Notes: a model not told the origin generated them from the sequence alone. 7,619 bases of DNA from a bacterium (GCA_021781285.1 JAJXXD010000027.1:1-7619), one strand, 5' to 3'; positions 1 through 6,785 are shown, counted from the first letter of the stretch. A program made the numbers and translations.

Positions 1-6
1 GGACGG

Positions 7-12
7 TATAAA
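7..12 (+). promoter_or_regulatory. possible -10 element upstream of metH
   Basis: TATAAA lies about 37 bases before the methionine synthase start, which would give a leader of roughly 30 nt. The -35 region falls outside the window, so the promoter cannot be completed. In DNA this AT-rich such a hexamer arises easily by chance. The rest of the 49-bp leader shows no gene. An AGGA at 26-29 is about 20 bases from the ATG, too far for a normal ribosome binding site. Confidence 0.2.
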
Positions 13-49
13 ATAAATTTAACGCAGGATAATTCATTACAATTTTATT

Positions 50-2491
50 ATGATAAAAGATTTCAGAGCGGAATTGAAAAAAAGATTGATACTTTCGGAC
101 GGAGCTATGGGAACGGTTCTTCAGCTCAAGAACCTTTTGCCTAAAGGACTTCTTCCCGAAAGTTTTAATATTTCCGAAAAAATTAAATACATAAAAGACG
201 TTCATAAAAGCTATTTTAACGCCGGAAGCGAAATAATAGTCGCAAATACTTTCGGCGCCAACAGAATTAAATTAGCCGAGTACGGTCTGGCGGATAAAAT
301 ATACGACGTAAACCTTAAAGCCGTCAAAGCGGTTAAAGAAATTGCAGGAGGCAGTGCGCTGACCGCTATGTCTTTAGGCCCTACCGGAAAATTTATTTAT
401 CCCGTAGGGGAAACGACTTTTAAAGAAAGTCTGGAAATATACAAGGAACAGATAAGAGCGGGATTAGATGCGGGAGCCGATATTTTTCAGCTTGAAACGA
501 TGATAGATTTGCAGGAAATCAGAAGCGCTATTATCGCCGTTAAAGAATTATGCGATAAGCCCGTTATAGCGATGATGACGTTCGACGGCACTTATAGGAC
601 TATACTTGGAACTACGCCGGAGGTTTTTGCGATAACCGCCGACAGCCTTGGAGCCGATGTAATAGGCGCAAACTGCTCCGTAGGTCCGGCGGGAATTTAC
701 GAAATTTTAAAAAAAATGGCTTCGGTAACCGATGTACCTTTAATTTCTAAGCCCAATGCCGGAATACCGAAATTAAAAGACGGGGTTACTATTTTTCCGG
801 GAAAACCTGAAGATTTTACGTCGTTAATTTCGGAACTTGCGTTAATAGGCGTAAGGGTCTTTTCGGCATGCTGCGGGAGCAACGAGGCGTTCGTCTCGGC
901 CTTAAAAAAAGAGATAGACGCCGTTAATGAAAGCGGTTTGCCTCCGAAAGGCATAAAGAGAGAAAAAGGGCTGTTTTTAACGTCGAGAACCGAATTTGTA
1001 TCGTGCGGATATAATCACCCGCCTGTTATTATAGGCGAAAGGATAAACCCTACGGGCAAAAAAGACTTTATAGAAGAACTTAAAAACGGTAAAACCAATT
1101 ATATTAGAAAAACCGCATTAAAGCAGGCAGAGGCAGGCGCAGCGGTATTAGACCTGAATGTCGGAGTTCCGGGCACCGATGAAATAAATTCGATGAAAAA
1201 GGGGATAATTGCGGTAACCGGCGTTGTTCATACGCCTATATCGCTTGATTCTTCAAACCCTGATGTTTTAGAAGAAGCCCTTATGCTGTACCCGGGCAAA
1301 CCCTTGGTAAATTCGATAAGCGGAGAAGAAAAGAAACTGACGAAGATTATGCCTTTAATAAAAAAATACGGGGCAGGAGTTTTAATTTTAGCTTTAGATG
1401 ACGACGGCATTCCGGAATCCGCCGAAAAAAGGCTTGAAACGGCTTATCGCGTGTATCAAAGGCTTGTGGATTACGGCGTCAAGTCTTACGACATAATAGT
1501 AGATTTTCTTACCCTGCCGATAAGCGCCGGGCAGGAAAAGTCTCTTGTGACTATCGAAGCCCTTTTTAAAAATAAAGCCGCGCTGAATCTTCCCACGGTT
1601 TTAGGGGTCAGCAACGTATCATTCGGCCTTCCGAAGAGGTCTTTTATTAACTCGTCTTTTTTGTCTTTATGCCTTAAAGAGGGTTTGAGCGCCGCAATAA
1701 TAAATCCGGAGGACTCATATTTAATTGCAAATTTTTATGCGATGAATGCGCTTTTGGGTAAAGATTATCTTTTTAAAAATTACATAAACAGATATTCGAG
1801 CGAAGCCAAAGATTATTCCGCAAGCAATGAAAAAAAATCCGATTCCGCCGCGGCAAAAACCGAAGGCGAACTTTTATATGAAGCCGTCGTTCACGGAGAA
1901 AAAGAACATATAACGCAATACGTCGAAAAAATTTTAGCCGCCGGAGAGTTGCCGTTAAATATCGGCAATAAGTATTTAATTCCCGCTCTGGAAGAAGTCG
2001 GCAGGCTTTTCGATAAAAATATCTATTTTCTTCCGCAGGTGATGGAAAGCGCCGAAGCCATGAAAACTGCATTTAACAGAATTAAGAGCGAAATGCCTAA
2101 AAACGATGCGGTTTCTTCGGGACCCAAAATATTAATGGCTACCGTTGAAGGCGACGTGCACGATATAGGAAAAAATATAGTTACGATGCTTCTTGAAAAC
2201 AACGGCTATGACGTTATAGACCTTGGAAGAAACGTTAAAACCGAAAAGATTGTAGAAGAAGCGGTAAAAAATAAAGTGGATTTTGTGGGACTTTCCGCTC
2301 TAATGACCACGACCGTTACCGAAATGGAGCATGTCATTAAGGAACTTAAAAAACATAACGTAAAGGTTTTTTCGATGGTCGGCGGAGCGGTCGTCACCGA
2401 AGATTACGCAAAATCCATAAATGCCGATATTTATGCCAGGAATGCCATGGAAGCGGTCGAGAAGATAAAACGGTTTGTTGCGAATCTATGA
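50..2491 (+). CDS. metH: Cobalamin-dependent methionine synthase, short form without the AdoMet reactivation domain
   Basis: Transfers a methyl group from methyltetrahydrofolate via cobalamin to homocysteine, giving methionine; a cytoplasmic enzyme. Three modules are visible in the 813 residues. (1) Homocysteine methyltransferase domain, about 1-300, opening with LSDGAMGT; the Zn ligands are C209 (in GANCS) and the pair C274-C275. (2) Methyltetrahydrofolate-binding barrel, about 325-575, with GERINPTG at 329-336, DLNVG at 368-372 and SLDSSNPD at 398-405. (3) After a Ser/Ala/Lys-rich linker (about 582-604), the cobalamin cap and Rossmann domains; D702-x-H704-xx-G707 carries the lower axial histidine. 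The protein ends after the GGAVVTEDYA segment, so the roughly 330-residue C-terminal AdoMet activation domain of the 1227-residue E. coli enzyme is absent. The Rossmann domain ends at its natural boundary, so this is a short form like Thermotoga MetH, not a truncation. It should need a separate reactivase, not seen here. The ATG at 50 fits the family start but has no Shine-Dalgarno. Confidence 0.95.
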   Translation: MIKDFRAELKKRLILSDGAMGTVLQLKNLLPKGLLPESFNISEKIKYIKDVHKSYFNAGSEIIVANTFGANRIKLAEYGLADKIYDVNLKAVKAVKEIAGGSALTAMSLGPTGKFIYPVGETTFKESLEIYKEQIRAGLDAGADIFQLETMIDLQEIRSAIIAVKELCDKPVIAMMTFDGTYRTILGTTPEVFAITADSLGADVIGANCSVGPAGIYEILKKMASVTDVPLISKPNAGIPKLKDGVTIFPGKPEDFTSLISELALIGVRVFSACCGSNEAFVSALKKEIDAVNESGLPPKGIKREKGLFLTSRTEFVSCGYNHPPVIIGERINPTGKKDFIEELKNGKTNYIRKTALKQAEAGAAVLDLNVGVPGTDEINSMKKGIIAVTGVVHTPISLDSSNPDVLEEALMLYPGKPLVNSISGEEKKLTKIMPLIKKYGAGVLILALDDDGIPESAEKRLETAYRVYQRLVDYGVKSYDIIVDFLTLPISAGQEKSLVTIEALFKNKAALNLPTVLGVSNVSFGLPKRSFINSSFLSLCLKEGLSAAIINPEDSYLIANFYAMNALLGKDYLFKNYINRYSSEAKDYSASNEKKSDSAAAKTEGELLYEAVVHGEKEHITQYVEKILAAGELPLNIGNKYLIPALEEVGRLFDKNIYFLPQVMESAEAMKTAFNRIKSEMPKNDAVSSGPKILMATVEGDVHDIGKNIVTMLLENNGYDVIDLGRNVKTEKIVEEAVKNKVDFVGLSALMTTTVTEMEHVIKELKKHNVKVFSMVGGAVVTEDYAKSINADIYARNAMEAVEKIKRFVANL

Positions 2492-2494
2492 AGA

Positions 2495-2520
2495 TAATAT
2501 TACAATAATGTTACGTTTTT
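2495..2520 (+). terminator. weak AU-only hairpin with T-run just after metH
   Basis: TAATATTA (2495-2502) can pair with TAATGTTA (2506-2513) around a CAA loop, giving seven Watson-Crick pairs and one G-U. CG and then five T follow (2516-2520), four bases after the metH stop. The arrangement is terminator-like, but the stem has no G-C pair and would be unstable. It also overlaps the phased TTAC repeats, so it may simply be a by-product of them. Confidence 0.22.
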
Positions 2521-2543
2521 ATTACGTTTTTGTGACAATTTCA
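2500..2543 (+). repeat. four 11-bp phased units beginning TTAC/TGAC
   Basis: TTAC starts at 2500, 2511 and 2522, and TGAC at 2533, each exactly 11 bp apart. The second and third units are almost identical (TTACGTTTTTA and TTACGTTTTTG). On the other strand this reads as TGTCA, CGTAA, CGTAA, TGTAA separated by A/T-rich spacers. A period of 11 bp with an A/T spacer is the geometry of tandem sites bound head-to-tail by OmpR/PhoB-family response regulators. That reading is an inference; a chance expansion of AT-rich DNA is the alternative. The array abuts a candidate -35, a sensible place for an activator or repressor. Confidence 0.4.
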
Positions 2544-2545
2544 CA
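2531..2545. repeat. TGTGA-N5-TCACA inverted repeat
   Basis: Perfect 5-bp arms, TGTGA (2531-2535) and TCACA (2541-2545), flank CAATT. The arms match the CRP half-sites, but the spacer is 5 rather than the 6 bases of a CRP site, so the dyad is out of register for that regulator. It overlaps both the last 11-bp repeat unit and the candidate -35, and could be a small operator. Low confidence as a functional site. Confidence 0.25.
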
Positions 2546-2567
2546 GCCGCTGTTAATTTCTTATATT
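2540..2567 (+). promoter_or_regulatory. candidate sigma-70-type promoter for the MurT-like gene block
   Basis: TTCACA (2540-2545, 5 of 6 to TTGACA) and TATATT (2562-2567, 5 of 6 to TATAAT) are separated by 16 bp. Transcription would begin near 2574 and give a leader of about 115 nt before the ATG at 2691. It is the best-placed promoter in the only sizeable gap before the four-gene block, and it sits directly after the 11-bp repeat array. The AT-rich background makes chance matches common. Confidence 0.35.
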
Positions 2568-2609
2568 AAAGCCTTAATGCTGCAAAAAGGATTTATAGAA
2601 AAATTAAGC

Positions 2610-2633
2610 AGTTAATCAAAATGATTAACTTTT
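2610..2633. repeat. perfect 9-bp inverted repeat in the leader of the MurT-like gene
   Basis: Arms AGTTAATCA (2610-2618) and TGATTAACT (2622-2630) pair perfectly around an AAA spacer and are followed by TTT. The hexamer TTAAGC occurs beside it at 2604-2609 and 2632-2637, and again at 2642-2647. It could be an operator dyad, a weak AU-rich attenuator or terminator between the candidate promoter (2540-2567) and the gene at 2691, or the end of a short RNA. The sequence alone does not decide between these. Confidence 0.4.
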
Positions 2634-2690
2634 AAGCAATATTAAGCCTTTGATATTTAAAGGAAAATCAAATAAATTATTTAATTCATT

Positions 2691-4154
2691 ATGTTATTAA
2701 GAAAAAAACATAAAGCGGAAATTATTTTTTATATTTTTTTAAAATTTGTATTAAATAAACTTTTAGGCAGAGAAGGCGATGTTCTTCCTGCCCATATTTT
2801 AAAAAAAATAGACAAAAATATTTTCGACGATTTTGCCGGATATGTTGCCGCCCTCGATATTCCGATTATTATGGTAACCGGTACCAACGGGAAAACCACT
2901 ACGGCAAACCTTATTGCCGAAACGCTTAAAAACGCCGGAAAAAGCGTTTGCTCAAATTCAAACGGCGCTAATATGGCCAACGGTATTTTCGGGGCAGTCA
3001 TAAACTGCTTTAAATTTGCGGGGTTAAGCAGTTCGACCGGTACGGTTTTTAAATTTTCCGCGGATTTTATCGTTATAGAATCGGATGAAAAAGTATTTCC
3101 TTATATATCTTCGAGATTAAAGCCGCATGCCGTCGTTATAACTAATTTTTACAGGGACCAGTTAGACAGGTACGGGGAGATCAACTCGACCGTTTTTGAA
3201 ATAAAAAACGCCGTAAAAAGTTTATCTTACAATCCTCTGCTCGTTCTGCCTTCCTTTGAACCGTTAGCTTCATTTATAGGCTATGAAATAAAAAACCGTA
3301 AAATATTTTACGGTTTCAATGAAGACGGAACAGGAGCATATTTTGCGGAGACGGCTCTAACGGATGCTTTGACTTGTCCCGGGTGCGGAAGCATTCTTTC
3401 AGCCGGAAAAGAATTGAACGAAAATGCTCTTTTAGCTAAATTTAAATGCGAAAAGTGCGGTTTTGCAAATTCGAACCCCGATGTTTACGCCGTATGCAAT
3501 AATCCCGAGGCAATAAAAATAATATCGCGTAAAGAAACTGACGGCGCATTTGTTTTTAAGCCGGTCCTAACCGGCGATTATAATGTCGCTAACTATCTTG
3601 CGGCTTATTCCGTTTTAAAGAATTTTAAAATTGACGGCGATATAATAAAGTACTCGTTTGAAAATTTTGAAACTAAATTCGGCAGGTCTTTTAAAAAAAA
3701 TATAAAAAATTTAGATGTAAATATAGACCTTGTAAAAAATCCGGCAGGATTCAACCGCGTCCTTAAAAAAATAACCGGAAGCGGCGGTATCCGTTCTAAT
3801 CCTGTAAATATTTTATTCGCATTTTCCGACAGAGATGCCGACGGTAAAGACGTTTCATGGATTTGGGACGTCGAATTCGAAAAATATATCCAAAATATCG
3901 GAAAAATAGTGATTTCCGGACGCAGACCCTTCGATTTAGCCGTAAGATTAAAAGCGGCAGGTATGGACGGAAATAATATTACGGTAGAACATAATTTGAA
4001 AAAAGCGGTTAAAAAAATTTTTCAAATTGCCGGAGGGCGGAAACGAAGTTTCAGCATGCAAACGCACGCCGTTTGCGCTCATCCTTCCGATAAAAAAATT
4101 TATATTCTGCCTACTTATACGGAATTGCTAAGGCTGAAAAAATATATAATATAA
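2691..4154 (+). CDS. MurT-like Mur ligase (MurT/DUF1727 family)
   Basis: A 487-residue ATP-dependent Mur ligase of the MurT type. In Gram-positive bacteria MurT works with the amidotransferase GatD to amidate the D-Glu of lipid II. Visible features: a short hydrophobic/basic N-terminus followed by LPAHILKKID, as in the family; a P-loop G64-T-N-G-K68-T-T; the central segment TNFYRDQLDRYGE; a four-cysteine zinc ribbon of the MurT subgroup (C229-x2-C232 and C253-x2-C256); and the C-terminal DUF1727 signature D384-G-K-D387-V-S-W-I-W-D393 with SGRRPFDLAVRL and the closing ILPTYTELL. In characterised MurT an aspartate of the C-terminal domain completes the GatD active site; the conserved acidic WIWD region here looks intact. 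GatD is usually adjacent but is absent from this window. The ATG at 2691 is the only sensible start and lacks a Shine-Dalgarno. It leads a block whose next gene begins 4 bp after its stop. The family call is firm; the substrate in this organism is unknown. Confidence 0.88.
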   Translation: MLLRKKHKAEIIFYIFLKFVLNKLLGREGDVLPAHILKKIDKNIFDDFAGYVAALDIPIIMVTGTNGKTTTANLIAETLKNAGKSVCSNSNGANMANGIFGAVINCFKFAGLSSSTGTVFKFSADFIVIESDEKVFPYISSRLKPHAVVITNFYRDQLDRYGEINSTVFEIKNAVKSLSYNPLLVLPSFEPLASFIGYEIKNRKIFYGFNEDGTGAYFAETALTDALTCPGCGSILSAGKELNENALLAKFKCEKCGFANSNPDVYAVCNNPEAIKIISRKETDGAFVFKPVLTGDYNVANYLAAYSVLKNFKIDGDIIKYSFENFETKFGRSFKKNIKNLDVNIDLVKNPAGFNRVLKKITGSGGIRSNPVNILFAFSDRDADGKDVSWIWDVEFEKYIQNIGKIVISGRRPFDLAVRLKAAGMDGNNITVEHNLKKAVKKIFQIAGGRKRSFSMQTHAVCAHPSDKKIYILPTYTELLRLKKYII

Positions 4155-4158
4155 TACT

Positions 4159-4527
4159 ATGGCTATAATTTCTTATATTTTTATAGGTCTTGCCGTAATA
4201 TTCAATTCAATAGGTCAAATCCTGCAAAAAATAGGTTCCGGCAGAGTTAAAAATGAGCATTTAAACATAGGCATTAAATCCATTTTTGTATTTTTCGACC
4301 CGTTTATATTCGGCGCGCTTATAATGCTCTTTTTTGCAACGGTTTTTTATCTTTTTGCTTTGTCTAAGCTTCCGCTTTCTATTGCTTACCCTATGTTATC
4401 GAGCGGATATGTTTTAGTGGTTCTGCTGTCTAAAATATTTTTGAAAGAGAAAGTAAGCCTGAGAAGATGGCTGGGCGTTTTTATCATAATAATCGGAATA
4501 TTTATAATATTTAATTCAGGCAGATAG
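4159..4527 (+). CDS. ArnE/ArnF-like small membrane protein of the SMR/EamA superfamily
   Basis: A 122-residue inner-membrane protein with four predicted helices (about 3-22, 45-68, 72-95 and 103-118). The sequence resembles ArnE more than EmrE: SIGQILQK at 17-24 matches the ArnE helix-1 motif, and LPLSIAYPMLSSGYV with RRWLGV...IIGI matches its second half. The glutamate essential in EmrE-type drug exporters (E14) falls at N16 here, so proton-coupled drug export is unlikely. ArnE/ArnF are thought to flip undecaprenyl-phosphate-linked aminoarabinose. By analogy this protein may move a polyprenyl-linked sugar or lipid, but no arn gene is in view and the substrate is unknown. It starts 4 bp after the MurT-like stop and is probably co-transcribed with it. 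Two overlapping TATAAT hexamers (4145-4155) precede the start but coincide with the 3' end of the upstream gene. Confidence 0.8.
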   Translation: MAIISYIFIGLAVIFNSIGQILQKIGSGRVKNEHLNIGIKSIFVFFDPFIFGALIMLFFATVFYLFALSKLPLSIAYPMLSSGYVLVVLLSKIFLKEKVSLRRWLGVFIIIIGIFIIFNSGR

Positions 4528-4541
4528 GGCGCTTAATTTTT

Positions 4542-5339
4542 ATGAAACTTCTTTCTACAAACGGATTTATTATTTACGCAAAAAAGATGAACGAAGCCGA
4601 CTTGCTTTTAAGCTATATTACCGAGGACTACGGAAAGATTACATGCTTTGCTAATAATGCGAGAAAAAGCAAAAAAAGATTTCTCGGCAAATTGGAACCG
4701 GCAATGCTTACCAATATAAAATTTTACGAAAAACCGGGGATGACTCTGGATATTTTATACGAAGTTGATTTAATAGAGGATTATAAGAATTTAAGAAAGG
4801 ATATTAATATATATCTTTTTTTAACCAAGCTGGTCGAAATTTCAAGAATTTTGTGTCAGGAAAGGGACAATAATAAAAATATTTTTTATCTTATAAGAAA
4901 TATTTTTAAAAGCCTCAATAAATTGGAAACCGAGCCTGCAGCGGGGCGGCAGGCTATTTCCGTAAATTCCGTATTGCTTAAGTATGAAATTTACTTTATT
5001 TCTAATCTGCTTAAATTTACGGGAATTTACCCTAATTTCTCGAATTGCATAAACTGTTCGGAAAGTAATTTATATAACGCCTTCGATTTTAATTTAAAAA
5101 AAGGAGGGGTTATCTGCAAGTCCTGCGGCGAAGATAAAAATAACGGGTTCGGATATTCCGAAATAAAGAAACTGCCGGTTAATTTTATAAATTTATCTAA
5201 TCTAATGATAGAGTCGGATTTGTCCATAATAAATAAATTAGCGGTAAAAGATGAGACATTAACGGACTGTTCAATATTTTTGAGAGATTTTTTGTCTTTT
5301 CATACGGGAAAAAGACTTAAGTCCTTTGAAACTATATAA
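4542..5339 (+). CDS. recO: DNA repair protein RecO
   Basis: Recombination mediator of the RecFOR pathway; it helps load RecA on SSB-coated single-stranded DNA and anneals complementary strands. The N-terminal OB fold (about 1-80) has the typical opening, GFIIYAKKMNEADLLLSYIT, followed by the YGKITCFANNARKSKKRF segment. The C-terminal helical domain holds a zinc finger, C169-x2-C172 and C192-x2-C195, found in many RecO proteins but missing in E. coli. At 265 residues it is slightly longer than the E. coli protein (242). Residues about 130-138 (EPAAGRQAI) are encoded by a GC-rich palindrome unlike the rest of the gene. It lies 14 bp after the ArnE-like gene and 3 bp before selA. An AGGG about 12 bases before the ATG is the nearest thing to a Shine-Dalgarno. 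A strong AAGGAGG at 5101-5107 is internal and starts nothing. Confidence 0.9.
   Translation: MKLLSTNGFIIYAKKMNEADLLLSYITEDYGKITCFANNARKSKKRFLGKLEPAMLTNIKFYEKPGMTLDILYEVDLIEDYKNLRKDINIYLFLTKLVEISRILCQERDNNKNIFYLIRNIFKSLNKLETEPAAGRQAISVNSVLLKYEIYFISNLLKFTGIYPNFSNCINCSESNLYNAFDFNLKKGGVICKSCGEDKNNGFGYSEIKKLPVNFINLSNLMIESDLSIINKLAVKDETLTDCSIFLRDFLSFHTGKRLKSFETI
4933..4955. repeat. GC-rich palindrome inside recO
   Basis: Arms AGCCTGC (4933-4939) and GCAGGCT (4949-4955) are perfect complements around a 9-base GC-rich loop, inside which GC (4941-4942) and GC (4947-4948) can pair further. It stands out sharply from the surrounding AT-rich coding sequence and stays in frame. Its codons give Pro-Ala-Ala-Gly-Arg-Gln-Ala in a linker region of RecO. 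This looks like a small palindromic repeat inserted in frame, comparable in style to the elements known from Rickettsia genes. Whether it recurs in the genome cannot be judged from one copy. Confidence 0.5.
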
Positions 5340-5342
5340 AAT

Positions 5343-6785
5343 ATGGAAGATAATAAAAAACAAAATATTTTAAGGCGGTTTCCAAGCGTGCAGTCCATTC
5401 TTCAGGATAGTGCGGTCGTCAGCCTTGCGGAATCATTTCCTCATGAATTTATCAAAGAAAAAATAGAAGAATTAATAAAATCGGAAAAAAGCAAAGCAAT
5501 TGAATCTTTAAATTCGGAAAATGAACGCACCGTATCGAATAATTTTAATTTTACGGTCGATTTTTTCGTTAAAAAACTTTTGGACGATTTGAATAATTTT
5601 TCTTACAGCCTTAAAAAGGTAGTTAACGGAACAGGGGTCGTTATTCATACAAATTTAGGGCGTTCCATACTGCCGGAAAGCGCCGTTAATAATGTCCGTA
5701 AGATTTCGTCTTCATATTCCAATTTGGAATTTAATTTAATAGAAGGAAAAAGAGGTAAAAGATATTCCCATATAGAGTATCTTCTAAAAAAAATTTTAAA
5801 ATGCGAAAAAGCGTTAGTAGTAAATAATAATGCCGCTGCGGTGTTTATGGCGCTTTCATCTTTTTGCGCAGGAGCTAAAAAAGAGGTTATCGTTTCGAGG
5901 GGCGAACTAGTCGAAATAGGCGGTTCATTCAGAATACCGGATATAATGAAGGCATCGGGGGCGGAACTTATAGAAGTAGGGACTACTAATAAAACCAAGC
6001 CGCAGGATTACGAATCCGCTATAAACGAAAATACCGCGCTATTATTGAAAGTTCATCAAAGCAATTTCAGGATGAGCGGTTTTGTCAGCGCGCCGTCCAG
6101 CGAAGATATAGCCGCAATCGGAAAAAAACATAATATACCCGTTATGGAAGACTTGGGTTCCGGCAGTTTCGTCGGCATGGAAAAATTCGGATTGCCCTGC
6201 GAGCCCACGGCACAGGAAGTCGTTAATGCAGGCGTGGACATCGTTACGTTCAGCGGAGATAAGCTCCTTGGAGGACCTCAGGCGGGAATAATAGCCGGAA
6301 AAGCCGGATATATCGATATGATTGCTTCAAATCCTTTAAACAGGGCATTTAGAATAGACAAAATGACGCTTGCCGCCCTGGAAGCAATTCTATTTGAATA
6401 TTTAGATATAGAAAGAGCCGTTAAAAATATTCCAACGCTTTTTCTTATAGCCCAAACCGAAAAGGAAATTAGAAAAAAAGCGGTAAAACTTTTAAATAAA
6501 ATTAAAAAATTTAAAAATATCGATAAAAATTTATTCGATTTTAAAATAATCGAAGATTTTAGCATAGTCGGCGGCGGGGCGCTTCCTGATTATGAACTTA
6601 AGACTTTTGCTTTGAGAATTGTCCATAAAAAAATAAGCGCGTCCGGACTGGGCAAATTTTTACGCGACTGTAATGTGCCGATTATCGGAAAAATAAAAAA
6701 CGGGGAATACCTGCTTGATATGAGAACGGTATTGGAAGATGATTTTAGCGATATATTAAATGCCTTTGTATTAATTTCAAAATAA
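5343..6785 (+). CDS. selA: L-seryl-tRNA(Sec) selenium transferase (selenocysteine synthase)
   Basis: A PLP enzyme that converts Ser-tRNA(Sec) to Sec-tRNA(Sec) using selenophosphate; in bacteria it forms a large homo-oligomer in the cytoplasm. The 480 residues are close to the E. coli length (463). The N-terminus RRFPSVQSILQD matches the tRNA-recognition region. VVNGTGVVIHTNLGRS, the segment R186-G-E-L-V-E-I-G-G and SNFRMSGF are family signatures. K307 in FSGDKLLGGPQAG is the expected PLP-binding lysine, and EDLGSGSF precedes it. All key residues seem intact. It begins 3 bp after the recO stop with no Shine-Dalgarno and is the last gene of the co-directional block. Its partners selB, selD and the tRNA(Sec) gene selC are not in this window. 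Its presence indicates that the organism makes selenoproteins. Confidence 0.96.
   Translation: MEDNKKQNILRRFPSVQSILQDSAVVSLAESFPHEFIKEKIEELIKSEKSKAIESLNSENERTVSNNFNFTVDFFVKKLLDDLNNFSYSLKKVVNGTGVVIHTNLGRSILPESAVNNVRKISSSYSNLEFNLIEGKRGKRYSHIEYLLKKILKCEKALVVNNNAAAVFMALSSFCAGAKKEVIVSRGELVEIGGSFRIPDIMKASGAELIEVGTTNKTKPQDYESAINENTALLLKVHQSNFRMSGFVSAPSSEDIAAIGKKHNIPVMEDLGSGSFVGMEKFGLPCEPTAQEVVNAGVDIVTFSGDKLLGGPQAGIIAGKAGYIDMIASNPLNRAFRIDKMTLAALEAILFEYLDIERAVKNIPTLFLIAQTEKEIRKKAVKLLNKIKKFKNIDKNLFDFKIIEDFSIVGGGALPDYELKTFALRIVHKKISASGLGKFLRDCNVPIIGKIKNGEYLLDMRTVLEDDFSDILNAFVLISK

Noticed and set aside
697..954. Antisense open frames on the minus strand (also at 1773-2072, 2729-3001, 5645-5998, 6278-6565 and 7103-7300)
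   Set aside because: Each lies wholly within a well-supported + strand gene, has no recognisable protein motif, and is explained as a shadow of that gene's codon pattern.
2531..2545. CRP or lac-operator-like sequence (TGTGA, CAATTTCACA)
   Set aside because: The half-sites are 5 bases apart instead of the 6 of a CRP site, and similarity to the lac operator covers only about 10 bases with no lac genes present. Kept only as an unnamed dyad.
2492..2690. tRNA(Sec) or another structured RNA gene
   Set aside because: I looked for GC-rich cloverleaf arms or a CCA-type end in this gap and in 6786-6872, since selA is nearby. Both are too AT-rich and show no tRNA-like pairing.
4145..4155. Two overlapping TATAAT hexamers as a promoter for the ArnE-like gene
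   Set aside because: They overlap the last codons and stop of the MurT-like gene, lie 3-8 bases before the ATG, and have no clear -35. A leaderless start is possible but not supported beyond AT-rich chance.
4159..4527. EmrE-type multidrug exporter
   Set aside because: The essential helix-1 glutamate is replaced by asparagine and the motifs match ArnE/ArnF better.
5101..5107. Strong Shine-Dalgarno AAGGAGG in recO as an internal start
   Set aside because: The next codons in any frame give no ATG/GTG start with a plausible product, and the RecO frame with its zinc-finger cysteines runs straight through.
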